In this document: in pieces, positions 57,018 through 64,000 of the stretch | Numbering within the stretch: the stretch's first letter is position 1 | Layout: each line of letters opens with the position of its first letter | NCBI GenBank assembly: GCA_009693785.1 | Contig: SHWP01000007.1 | Location: forward strand, 1-64,000 | Direction: 5' to 3' | Length of the DNA stretch: 64,000 bases | Source of the DNA: Rhodospirillaceae bacterium | Lineage (GTDB): Bacteria; Pseudomonadota; Alphaproteobacteria; Rhodospirillales; Rhodospirillaceae | Program-made: the position numbers and the translations under genes | Notes under the pieces: generated by a model | Told to the model about the DNA's origin: nothing | Databases searched by the model: none | What the model saw: the letters and a program-made list of their open reading frames with translations, nothing else

Positions 57018-59393
57018 TTAAGGCGAGGGAGTTAAAAATAAGCGACTAACATGGCCTTCTTTTGGCGCCACAAGGTCAAACGTCTCCCCATTAGCCCAGC
57101 CCTCCAGCAGGTCGTCAAAATGTGTGGATAACTGATGGCCAGATTGGCCCCCTGCCATGCTGAATTGCGAGCGGCTTAAGTCGGCCAAGTCATAGATGGC
57201 GCGGTACCCATGGCCATGGAAATGGCGGAATGGAACCCGGGAAGTCGAGGCCGTGAACGAACCTCGATTGACCGTGAAATCGTCGCCATCGGTGGCAACC
57301 GCAAAACTGCCAAGCCACGACAAACCTGGAATACTACTAAAAATTGGATGGTCGAAACGGGCGACATGCCATTTCTCCCAGCGCCAATCGTTATCGTCAC
57401 TCGAATAGTTCGTCAGCCAGGTCACGGCTTCGGCCCATGCCCCGTTGATTTGCATATCGCAGGTTTCAGCATCAGGCGTATTAATGTCATCGCACCATGA
57501 CGTATTCTCGGTCAGAATCGACTTCAGTAGTGTTGGGCGAGCGCCGCCAATACTGCGAAAGCTATCGCCCAATTCATCGGCCAATATCCTCGCTTTCAAC
57601 CGCTCTATCCAAAGCGCAAAAATAAGCGGTCCGATTTTCTGACGCGACATGGTGCCATCCCAGGCTGTCATGTGCTCTTTAAGGCGGCTGTCTTGAGTGT
57701 CGCGCGGCTGCAGGCGATCAAGCAGCAACGGCAGCACTTCGCGGGCCATGAGCGAAACATGGTCGGTCTGCAGCGTATTCATATCTTTGATTGTTAGACC
57801 CGAGCGAGCAGCGAAAAAGTCCTCGATGCGTTGCGCGCGGTAACCCTCGGGCCAATCTTTGGCGATCATGACTGGATAATCATCCGAGACGACCTTGTTG
57901 TTAGCATTGAAGAGGAGGCCGCTTTCTGGATTGAGACTTTTCGGCCAGGCTTCGAACGCTACCATGCCAACCCAATCGCACTCGCCGCTGGCTCCATCAC
58001 TAGGCAGTAAGCCATCGCAATTTTTGTTTTTCCGCAAGGGGATGCGACCCGATGTGACGAAAGCAATTGATCCATCTTTATCGGCCACCATCATGTTGTG
58101 TTCAGGGGCATTGAAGGTTCTGACCGACTCAACAAATTCAGTGGCAGCAGCCGCCAGTGCGAGGCGGTAGATGGTTTCAATGGATCGGTCATCCTTGATC
58201 AACAGGGTTGCCGCCAACGCCACAACGTGTTTGCCGCCAGTCGTGAGGTTGCTGGCAGCCGGGAGTATGTCGCTTACGACAGGGCCATGGCGCGTGGTGC
58301 GAACCATAATTTTCTGGGGCTCGCCAAAACGGACATTGATGACTTCCTCACGGCTTTCAAAAGCCATCGGTCCATCGGGTGTGAGATAGCGCGCACCGTC
58401 ATCGCTCAAGGTTTCGACAAACAAATCCTGGGTATCGCCGTGCGTTGTCGTGAACCCCCAGGCAATTTGGCCGTTGTGGCCCAACACGTGAAAAGGCACG
58501 CCGGGCGTGGTTGCCCCAGTTAACGTCACGCCAGGATAGGACAGCCCGGCCAAGTACCAAAGATTAGGCGATTGAAAGCTCAGGTGAGGATCGTTGGCCA
58601 AGATGGGCGCGCCGGTGGCGGTTCGCGTTGGTCCAAGGACCCAGACATTTGAGGCCAAAGTTGGCTGCACAACATTCAGCATGACCGTGCGTAATTCAGT
58701 GATGAACGATACCGGCAAACTTGCCAGCGTGATGGGCGAGCGAGCGCCGACATTTGGCCAAAGCTGTTGGGCCTTTTCCTCGCCCAATTTTGCAATCATG
58801 GCCGCGCGGGAAAGTTCTTCGGCCCAATTGCCCGACAACTGCATTCCCATGAGCTTTTGCCAGACCACTGAGTCGGCAGGCACCCAGGGTTCAGGTGTGT
58901 GGGCTAGCAGCTTGAACTCGAGGGGCAGGGGCTCTCGGGCCATAAACGCATTCACGCCCATGGCGTAAGCGTCCAGGGCAATTTTTGTCTCAGAGTCGAG
59001 CGTGCCCAGGTTATCTTGGCTCAGGCGATAAAGCCCGAGAGTGCGCATAAATTTATCGCTACCAACGCCCAGCGGCCCCAAAATTTCTGCCAAGCGCCCT
59101 TGGCCAGCCCGGCGCATCAGTTCCATCTGGAAAAGGCGGTCCTGGGCATGAACGTAACCCAATGCGAAGTAGGCATCGGCTGCATTGGTGGCCTCGATCC
59201 ATGGCACGCCGCGTTCGTCACGCGTGACTGTGGTGGGAGCACTCACGCCAGCCAAGGCCAGGCTGCCTTCGGTTAGGGGCAAGGCCAGGTAAGCGGAGGC
59301 TAAGCCATAGCCGCCAAGCGCGGCAGCAAGACCTAGGCCCAGCCCACAAAGGCCCAAGAGCGCAAACAATAAGGCGCGTAGGGGACGTTTCAT
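57018..59393 (-). CDS. Penicillin-acylase-family (S45) N-terminal nucleophile hydrolase
   Basis: A periplasmic Ntn hydrolase of 791 residues, made as a precursor with a signal peptide (about 1-30: LRALLFALLGLCGLGLGLAA), an alpha chain, a spacer and a beta chain that begins at the catalytic serine Ser248 in TLASNVWVLGPTRTATG. Neighbouring motifs are NDPHLSFQSPNLWY and GVPFHVLGHNGQIAWGFT. The family includes penicillin G acylases and acyl-homoserine-lactone acylases that quench quorum signals; which applies cannot be told. Autoprocessing at Ser248 is expected. It starts the minus-strand run to motB and bpt (86-base gap to motB). Confidence 0.93.
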   Translation of the reverse strand: MKRPLRALLFALLGLCGLGLGLAAALGGYGLASAYLALPLTEGSLALAGVSAPTTVTRDERGVPWIEATNAADAYFALGYVHAQDRLFQMELMRRAGQGRLAEILGPLGVGSDKFMRTLGLYRLSQDNLGTLDSETKIALDAYAMGVNAFMAREPLPLEFKLLAHTPEPWVPADSVVWQKLMGMQLSGNWAEELSRAAMIAKLGEEKAQQLWPNVGARSPITLASLPVSFITELRTVMLNVVQPTLASNVWVLGPTRTATGAPILANDPHLSFQSPNLWYLAGLSYPGVTLTGATTPGVPFHVLGHNGQIAWGFTTTHGDTQDLFVETLSDDGARYLTPDGPMAFESREEVINVRFGEPQKIMVRTTRHGPVVSDILPAASNLTTGGKHVVALAATLLIKDDRSIETIYRLALAAAATEFVESVRTFNAPEHNMMVADKDGSIAFVTSGRIPLRKNKNCDGLLPSDGASGECDWVGMVAFEAWPKSLNPESGLLFNANNKVVSDDYPVMIAKDWPEGYRAQRIEDFFAARSGLTIKDMNTLQTDHVSLMAREVLPLLLDRLQPRDTQDSRLKEHMTAWDGTMSRQKIGPLIFALWIERLKARILADELGDSFRSIGGARPTLLKSILTENTSWCDDINTPDAETCDMQINGAWAEAVTWLTNYSSDDNDWRWEKWHVARFDHPIFSSIPGLSWLGSFAVATDGDDFTVNRGSFTASTSRVPFRHFHGHGYRAIYDLADLSRSQFSMAGGQSGHQLSTHFDDLLEGWANGETFDLVAPKEGHVSRLFLTPSP

Positions 59394-59458
59394 GAGGGTG
59401 TTAAAGGGCTGTTTAGGATTGGAGATTTAAACTGCAACGTTCACAATGCCGTCAGCCC

Positions 59459-59737
59459 ATGACCCAATTCAAGCCTAACCACGACGACAGCCCATTTTCA
59501 CCGGAACAAGGCCGCGAGGCTTTGTCTGAGGTGATTGCCATGGGCAATGCCGTGAAGGTGATAGCCATCGATGTCGAAACCGGAACTGAAGTGAGCATTG
59601 TTGGGTCGGCAGCCATGACGCCCTACAGCCTCAAAATGAACGCCATGCGAAAACTCATCGCGGTGCTGTCAAAGATGGAAGAACCAGAACCTGACCATCC
59701 GCGTCAGTCGCGGCTGCGCCCTGGGCGGTATGCCTAA
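59459..59737 (+). CDS. Small conserved alphaproteobacterial protein (DUF6898-like)
   Basis: A 92-residue protein of unknown function. Its core, VIAMGNAVKVIAIDVETGTE followed by VSIVGSAAMTPYSLKMNAMRKL, resembles a family of short proteins found beside rpiB and glyA in Alphaproteobacteria (I believe DUF6898); the domain number is from memory and unchecked. There is no signal peptide or catalytic motif. The ATG is the first in frame, and the gene is divergent from the acylase gene. It precedes rpiB by about 107 bases. Confidence 0.75.
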   Translation: MTQFKPNHDDSPFSPEQGREALSEVIAMGNAVKVIAIDVETGTEVSIVGSAAMTPYSLKMNAMRKLIAVLSKMEEPEPDHPRQSRLRPGRYA

Positions 59738-59844
59738 ACTGGGCTGAAATACACCATCAAATCAAAGGCCTGTAGCGCGCTGGTTATGCGTAACAGGATA
59801 TGGTATCGGGAGCCCGAATTTCGCAGGTGCCCGCCTTCACCATC

Positions 59845-60300
59845 ATGTCCGAGACACGCTTGGCTCAACCCGGAGACATTGTCGCTATCGCGAGCGACCA
59901 TGCCGGGTTGGAACTCAAAACCGCGTTGAGCACTGAGCTGATCAAGCTTGGCTACAAGCCTTTGGATTTGGGCACAAACACACCTGACTCTGTGGACTAC
60001 CCAGACTATGGGCACGCGCTTGCCAAGGCCATTCTCGACAAAAAAGCCAAAGCCGGGGTTGCCATCTGCGGCACGGGAATAGGCATCAGCATTGCGGCCA
60101 ATCGCCATCCGGGTATCCGTGCCGGCCTTGTTCATGACGAAAACACGGCGCGCATGTCGCGCGAGCATAACGACGCCAATGTTATTGCCATGGGTGCGCG
60201 CGTGATCAGCGCCGAGGTAGCCAAAAAGCTGCTCAAGACATTTTTCGAAACGGAATTTGGCGGCGGGCGGCACGGGCCGCGTGTCGCTAAACTTGGATAA
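59845..60300 (+). CDS. rpiB: Ribose-5-phosphate isomerase B
   Basis: Interconverts ribulose 5-phosphate and ribose 5-phosphate. From MSETRLAQPGDIVAIASDHA the protein has 151 residues. Seen are VAIASDHAGLELK, YPDYGHALAKAI, the catalytic cysteine in AICGTGIGISIAAN and GLVHDENTARMSREHNDANV. The frame is open from 59800, adding 15 residues with no better ribosome site, so the start is uncertain. glyA follows after 25 bases; the pair is conserved. Confidence 0.95.
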   Translation: MSETRLAQPGDIVAIASDHAGLELKTALSTELIKLGYKPLDLGTNTPDSVDYPDYGHALAKAILDKKAKAGVAICGTGIGISIAANRHPGIRAGLVHDENTARMSREHNDANVIAMGARVISAEVAKKLLKTFFETEFGGGRHGPRVAKLG

Positions 60301-60325
60301 AAAATAAGAAGAAGGACCCACGATC

Positions 60326-61609
60326 ATGGATCAACGCGTACCCACGAATTTCTTTGGCGCATCGTTGGCGCATGCCGACCCCGATGTATTCTCATCCGTC
60401 GCCAAAGAACTTGAGCGCCAGCAAACGCAGATTGAATTGATTGCGTCCGAGAACATCGTCAGCCGCGCGGTCCTTGAAGCGGTGGGAAGTGTGCTGACCA
60501 ACAAGTACGCCGAGGGTTATCCCGGCAAGCGCTATTACGGCGGCTGCGAGTACGTCGACATTTCGGAAACAATCGCCCTCGACCGTGCGAAGAAGCTGTT
60601 CAATTGTGCCTATGCCAACGTGCAGCCCCACTCGGGCGCGCAAGCTAATGGCGCTGTATTTCTGGGGCTTTTACAGCCTGGCGATACGTTCATGGGCATG
60701 GACCTGGCGGCAGGTGGGCACCTCACCCATGGGTCGCCCGCCAATATTTCCGGCAAGTGGTTCAAGGTAGTGTCGTATGGCGTGCGCCGCCAAGACGGCC
60801 TGATCGACTACGACCAAGTGGAATCGGTCGCCAAGGAGCACAAACCCAAACTGATCATCGCAGGTGGTTCGGCTTATTCGCGGATCATCGATTTTGCGAA
60901 ATTTAGCCAAATCGCCAAGTCTGTTGGTGCGCTATTGATGGTTGATATGGCCCATTTCGCGGGGTTGGTAGCGGCGGGTTTATATCCCAGCCCAATCCCG
61001 CACGCCGATGTGGTGACCACGACCACGCACAAAACCCTGCGCGGACCGCGCGGCGGCATGATTTTGTCGGCCCGCGAGGACATCGGCAAAAAGATCAACT
61101 CGGCAGTATTTCCAGGCCTCCAGGGCGGACCGCTGATGCATGTGATCGCGGGCAAAGCAGTGGCGTTGGGCGAAGCCTTGAAGCCAGAATTTAAAACCCA
61201 TGCTCAACGGGTTATCGATAATGCCAAGATTCTGGCCGAAACCTTGATCAAAGGCGGGGTAGAGATTGTCTCGGGCGGCACCGATAGCCACCTCATGTTG
61301 GTGGACCTGCGCCGCAAGAAGCTAACCGGCAATGTAGTCGAGCAATTACTCGACCGGGCAGGGATTACCTGCAACAAAAACGGTATCCCGTTCGACCCTG
61401 AAAAGCCCACCGTGACCTCGGGGATACGGCTGGGCTCACCGGCGGGAACCACCCGCGGGTTTGGCACGGCTGAATTCAAGCAAATCGGCGAGTGGATCGT
61501 CGAGGTCATGGATGCCCAAGCCGCTAACCCTGGCAATACGGTGGCGGTAGAGGCGGCTGTCCGCTCAAAGGTCAAGGACTTGTGTCGTAGGTTTCCGATT
61601 TATCAATAA
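60326..61609 (+). CDS. glyA: Serine hydroxymethyltransferase
   Basis: PLP enzyme converting serine and tetrahydrofolate to glycine and methylene-tetrahydrofolate. The 427 residues show [47 protein letters not shown] and the PLP lysine near 236 in [15 protein letters not shown]. The ribosome site is AAGAAGAAGGA. It is preceded by rpiB and followed, 83 bases on, by nrdR, the order typical of Alphaproteobacteria. Confidence 0.98.
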   Translation: MDQRVPTNFFGASLAHADPDVFSSVAKELERQQTQIELIASENIVSRAVLEAVGSVLTNKYAEGYPGKRYYGGCEYVDISETIALDRAKKLFNCAYANVQPHSGAQANGAVFLGLLQPGDTFMGMDLAAGGHLTHGSPANISGKWFKVVSYGVRRQDGLIDYDQVESVAKEHKPKLIIAGGSAYSRIIDFAKFSQIAKSVGALLMVDMAHFAGLVAAGLYPSPIPHADVVTTTTHKTLRGPRGGMILSAREDIGKKINSAVFPGLQGGPLMHVIAGKAVALGEALKPEFKTHAQRVIDNAKILAETLIKGGVEIVSGGTDSHLMLVDLRRKKLTGNVVEQLLDRAGITCNKNGIPFDPEKPTVTSGIRLGSPAGTTRGFGTAEFKQIGEWIVEVMDAQAANPGNTVAVEAAVRSKVKDLCRRFPIYQ

Positions 61610-61692
61610 TTAGCGGTCAGTGTAGAATCTGACATAGGGTTGTTCGCGCCCAATGGCTGCTTAAAAGCTGGGGCGCAATTAGGGGAAAAGTG

Positions 61693-62166
61693 ATGCGTTG
61701 TCCTTATTGCGGGCATGCCGATACCCAAGTAAAAGATTCCCGGCCGACGGACGATAACTCAGCCATTCGCCGCCGCCGCGCATGCCCAGCGTGTAGTGCG
61801 CGCTTCACGACTTTCGAACGCATTCAGTTGCGGGAATTGGTTGTGGTCAAGAAGAACGGTCAACGCTCTCCGTTTGATCGCGACAAATTGGCCCGATCCC
61901 TCATTGTCGCTTGCCGTAAGCGCCCTGTGGATGAAGAGCGTATCGAGCGCGTGGTCAACAGTATCCAGCGCCGTCTCGAAAGCATGGGCGAGAACGAAAT
62001 CCCATCGAACATCGTTGGTGAAATGGTGATGGAAGCGCTGCAGGGCCTCGATAAAGTAGCCTACATTCGCTTTGCTTCTGTCTATAAAAACTTCCGTGAA
62101 ATCAGAGACTTCGAGAATTTTGTTGAGAATATTACTGAACCGCCCAAGGGCGACCAAAATCTCTAA
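61693..62166 (+). CDS. nrdR: Transcriptional repressor NrdR
   Basis: ATP/dATP-sensing repressor of ribonucleotide reductase genes. The 157-residue protein has a zinc ribbon with C3, C6, C31 and C34 (CPYC and CPAC) and an ATP-cone domain (about 48-138: [20 protein letters not shown]). The frame starts one codon earlier at a GTG, but ATG 61693 with AGGGGAAAAG before it is the canonical MRCPYCG start. Its last base is the first base of ribD (TAATG), so ribD is translationally coupled. No nrd gene is in this window. Confidence 0.97.
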   Translation: MRCPYCGHADTQVKDSRPTDDNSAIRRRRACPACSARFTTFERIQLRELVVVKKNGQRSPFDRDKLARSLIVACRKRPVDEERIERVVNSIQRRLESMGENEIPSNIVGEMVMEALQGLDKVAYIRFASVYKNFREIRDFENFVENITEPPKGDQNL

Positions 62167-63263
62167 TGGCGTCAGCGCCTCAGACACCATCGGCGCAAAC
62201 CGATTTTGAATTCATGCAGTCTGCTCTGGCGCTCGCAGCGCGAGGGTTAGGCGACACGTGGCCAAACCCCGCTGTGGGCTGTGTTATCGTGAAAGATGGT
62301 GCGGTCGTTGGGCGCGGTTGGACCCAATCGGGCGGACGTCCCCACGCCGAAACAGAGGCACTCAAACGAGCTGGGGAGAAGGCGAAAGGTGCCACAGCGT
62401 ATGTGTCGCTTGAGCCGTGCAGCCACCACGGCAAAACGCCACCCTGTGCCGATGCGTTGATTGCAGCGGGCGTGGTCCGTGTTGTGTCGGCCACTATCGA
62501 CCCCAACCCGCGCGTGTTGGGGCAGGGGCTGGCGAAACTGAAGTCTGCGGGTATTGAGGTCGTTGAAGGCGTTGGTAAAGCTGAGGCCGATAGACTGAAT
62601 GCGGGTTTCTTGAAGCGCATCAGCCAAAATAGACCTTTGTTCGCTCTGAAAACCGCAACCAGCCTGGATGGCCGCATCGCACTTGCGTCGGGTGAAAGCA
62701 AATGGATCACGGGGCCCCAGGCCCGCCATGCCGTGCAGGCAATACGCGCCAAGTTCGATGCGATCTTGGTTGGCTCTCAGACAGTCGTTCAAGACGACCC
62801 AGAGCTTAGCTGCCGCCTTGATGGTTACACTGGGCGCCCCAAGGTGCGCATCGTGCTTGATCGCCGTTTGCGCACAGCGGCTGATCGCAAAATGATCCAA
62901 ACGGCCAAATCGATTCCGACTTGGATATACACGACCCAAAAGCCCTCGGATACGCTGGCAGCTATGGGGGCGTCAGTTCTGCAATTTCAGGACTCTCAAT
63001 TCATCTCTCAGATTGCAACCGACCTTGCCGCAAAGGGTTTAACCCGCGTACTGGTCGAGGGTGGGGGACAAGTTGCCGCTTCTTTCCTTAAGGCAGGGCT
63101 GATCGACGAAGTCTATTGGTTCCGATCTGGCCAGGTTTTGGGGCACGATGCTAAGCCTTCAGCGGCAGTATTGGGCCTTGACCGGCTATCGGTTGCGCCG
63201 CATTTCAAGCGGCAAGAGACCATACAATTTGGTCAAGATAGCCTCGATATACTGAGCCAATAG
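62166..63263 (+). CDS. ribD: Bifunctional riboflavin biosynthesis deaminase/reductase RibD
   Basis: Catalyses deamination and reduction of the pyrimidine intermediate of riboflavin. The 365 residues hold the zinc deaminase domain (1-150: H60, E62 in HAETEAL; C85 and C94 in PCSHHGKTPPCADALI) and the reductase domain (about 155-365: FALKTATSLDGRIALASGES, KFDAILVGSQTVVQDDPELSCR and LVEGGGQVAASFLKAGLIDE). Start overlaps the nrdR stop. ribE follows after 18 bases. Confidence 0.97.
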   Translation: MASAPQTPSAQTDFEFMQSALALAARGLGDTWPNPAVGCVIVKDGAVVGRGWTQSGGRPHAETEALKRAGEKAKGATAYVSLEPCSHHGKTPPCADALIAAGVVRVVSATIDPNPRVLGQGLAKLKSAGIEVVEGVGKAEADRLNAGFLKRISQNRPLFALKTATSLDGRIALASGESKWITGPQARHAVQAIRAKFDAILVGSQTVVQDDPELSCRLDGYTGRPKVRIVLDRRLRTAADRKMIQTAKSIPTWIYTTQKPSDTLAAMGASVLQFQDSQFISQIATDLAAKGLTRVLVEGGGQVAASFLKAGLIDEVYWFRSGQVLGHDAKPSAAVLGLDRLSVAPHFKRQETIQFGQDSLDILSQ

Positions 63264-63281
63264 CGTTGTAATTCAGGATCA

Positions 63282-63902
63282 ATGTTTACAGGCATTATCA
63301 CCGATCTCGGGCGTGTAACTGAGGTCGCCTCGCCTATTGCAGGGGCTAGCGACCGGCGCTTTCACGTGAGCACGCGCCTACCCATGGACGAGATCGCAAT
63401 TGGCGCTTCCATAGCCTGCAATGGATGCTGCCTGACGGTTGTCAAAAAGGGCGCGGAATGGTTCGCAGCCGACGTATCCGCTGAGACACTATCCAAAACG
63501 ACTTTGGGTTCCTGGGGTGTGGGAACGCGCGTGAACCTGGAACGCTCATTGCGTGCCGGTGATGAGTTAGGTGGCCATATTGTCTCGGGCCATGTAGATG
63601 GCGTTGTGGAGGTGGCTTCTGTGCGCGATGACGGCGCCTCTAAACGCTTTACCATCCGCCCGCCTCAAGCCTTATCGAAGTTCGTTGCTTCGAAGGGTTC
63701 GGTGGCCTTGGATGGTGTGTCATTGACCGTCAACGAGGTCGTTGCCACGACATTTGGGGTCAACGTTATTCCCCACACCCAGGCCGAAACCACCTTTGGC
63801 ACCCTCAAAGCTGGGGATTGCCTGAACATGGAAATCGACGTGCTCGCGCGCTATGTTGCACGCTTATTAGAGGGCGGCAGTGCCGCACATACCCGTGGAT
63901 AA
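63282..63902 (+). CDS. ribE: Riboflavin synthase, alpha subunit
   Basis: Dismutates two molecules of 6,7-dimethyl-8-ribityllumazine to riboflavin. The 206 residues comprise two homologous barrels (about 1-97 and 98-190); the first opens with MFTGIITDLGRVTEV, and SIACNGCCLTVV and GHIVSGHVDGVVEV are typical. No FMN riboswitch is visible in front of the rib genes in this window. ribB starts within a few bases of this stop, so the cluster continues past the window edge. Confidence 0.97.
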   Translation: MFTGIITDLGRVTEVASPIAGASDRRFHVSTRLPMDEIAIGASIACNGCCLTVVKKGAEWFAADVSAETLSKTTLGSWGVGTRVNLERSLRAGDELGGHIVSGHVDGVVEVASVRDDGASKRFTIRPPQALSKFVASKGSVALDGVSLTVNEVVATTFGVNVIPHTQAETTFGTLKAGDCLNMEIDVLARYVARLLEGGSAAHTRG

Positions 63903-64000
63903 AGCAGTGACTTACGCCGAGTATTTGTCGTCGATCAATGAGATCGTGGAAGACGCCCGGAACGGCAAGATGTTCATTCTTGTCGACGACGAAAGCCGCG
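63895..64000 (+). CDS. ribB: 3,4-dihydroxy-2-butanone-4-phosphate synthase, N-terminal fragment
   Basis: Only the first 35 or so codons lie in the window: YAEYLSSINEIVEDARNGKM followed by FILVDDESR, the start of DHBP synthase (alone or fused to GTP cyclohydrolase II as RibBA). The VDDESR part leads into the metal- and substrate-binding ENEGDL motif that would follow past the edge. The start could be GTG at 63895, overlapping the ribE stop, or GTG at 63907. The gene is cut by the window end, not by the genome. Confidence 0.9.
   Translation, partial: MDKAVTYAEYLSSINEIVEDARNGKMFILVDDESR

Noticed and set aside
61610-62165. FMN riboswitch controlling the rib genes
   Set aside because: No RFN-type conserved blocks are visible before nrdR or ribD; the genes are simply coupled to nrdR. 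One could still lie elsewhere in the genome.

Overview
The window reads as chromosomal backbone of an alphaproteobacterium with moderately high G+C. The evidence is synteny plus family style. It contains ppiD-trpE, tpiA-secG-pyrG, kdsA, eno, ftsB, a pdhA-pdhB-pdhC-lpd-lipA-coq10 cluster whose E1-beta carries an N-terminal lipoyl domain, pgpA-cinA, slt-dapA-smpB, rpoZ-rsh, pdxJ-acpS-lepB-rnc-era-recO-parC, bpt, and rpiB-glyA-nrdR-ribD-ribE-ribB. The genus cannot be named from the sequence alone. motB, a bactofilin with its partner M23 peptidase, and a NosR-like polyferredoxin suggest a free-living Gram-negative with shaped growth and a versatile respiratory chain. No rRNA, tRNA, IS element, prophage or CRISPR array was seen.

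Layout. 1-2036: a 5'-truncated polysaccharide deacetylase beside a strong hairpin, a secreted VOC-like protein, and a coiled-coil protein behind an FNR/FixK-like box. 2139-5636 (minus): ppiD-trpE. 5871-14168: glycolysis, CTP, KDO and secretion genes (tpiA, secG, pyrG, kdsA, eno), interrupted by accessory cargo that includes two toxin-antitoxin modules with broken toxins (a higB stump and a frameshifted RelE-type toxin). 14165-18407: an accessory block of three genes with export-type N-termini (molybdopterin hydroxylase, methyltransferase, Rossmann protein) lying between eno and ftsB. 18533-26855: ftsB, the pyruvate dehydrogenase operon with an embedded GNAT gene, an IalB-like protein, lipA and a COQ10-type protein. 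26825-27862 (minus): cinA and pgpA. 28230-30153: M23 peptidase overlapping bactofilin, followed by a clear intrinsic terminator. 30317-33895: a four-gene operon with overlapping starts and stops (bicupin, FMN-binding protein, NosR-like polyferredoxin, ApbE). 33916-36120 (minus): soluble lytic transglycosylase. 36275-38330: dapA, smpB and a sulfite-oxidase-like enzyme. 38327-43078: methyltransferase, glutathione peroxidase, esterase, an orphan XRE regulator under a 26-bp perfect palindrome, uracil-DNA glycosylase, NYN protein, folK. 43236-45941: rpoZ and rsh, where rsh has a Cys in the RXKD synthetase motif. 45969-55190: small proteins, hydrolase, DUF2062 protein, then pdxJ through parC. 55187-59393 (minus): S45 acylase, motB, bpt. 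59459-64000: small conserved protein, rpiB, glyA, nrdR, ribD, ribE and the start of ribB.

The most promising accessory system is the operon at 30317-33895. It looks like a split NosR: the flavoprotein, the membrane iron-sulfur protein and the flavin transferase are separate genes, translationally coupled to an exported bicupin, with no nosZ in view and a tandem palindromic operator-like site upstream. The other notable themes are decay (truncated yibQ, dead higB, frameshifted RelE-type toxin) at junctions where accessory genes interrupt conserved gene order, and several perfect or near-perfect inverted repeats in short intergenic spaces.
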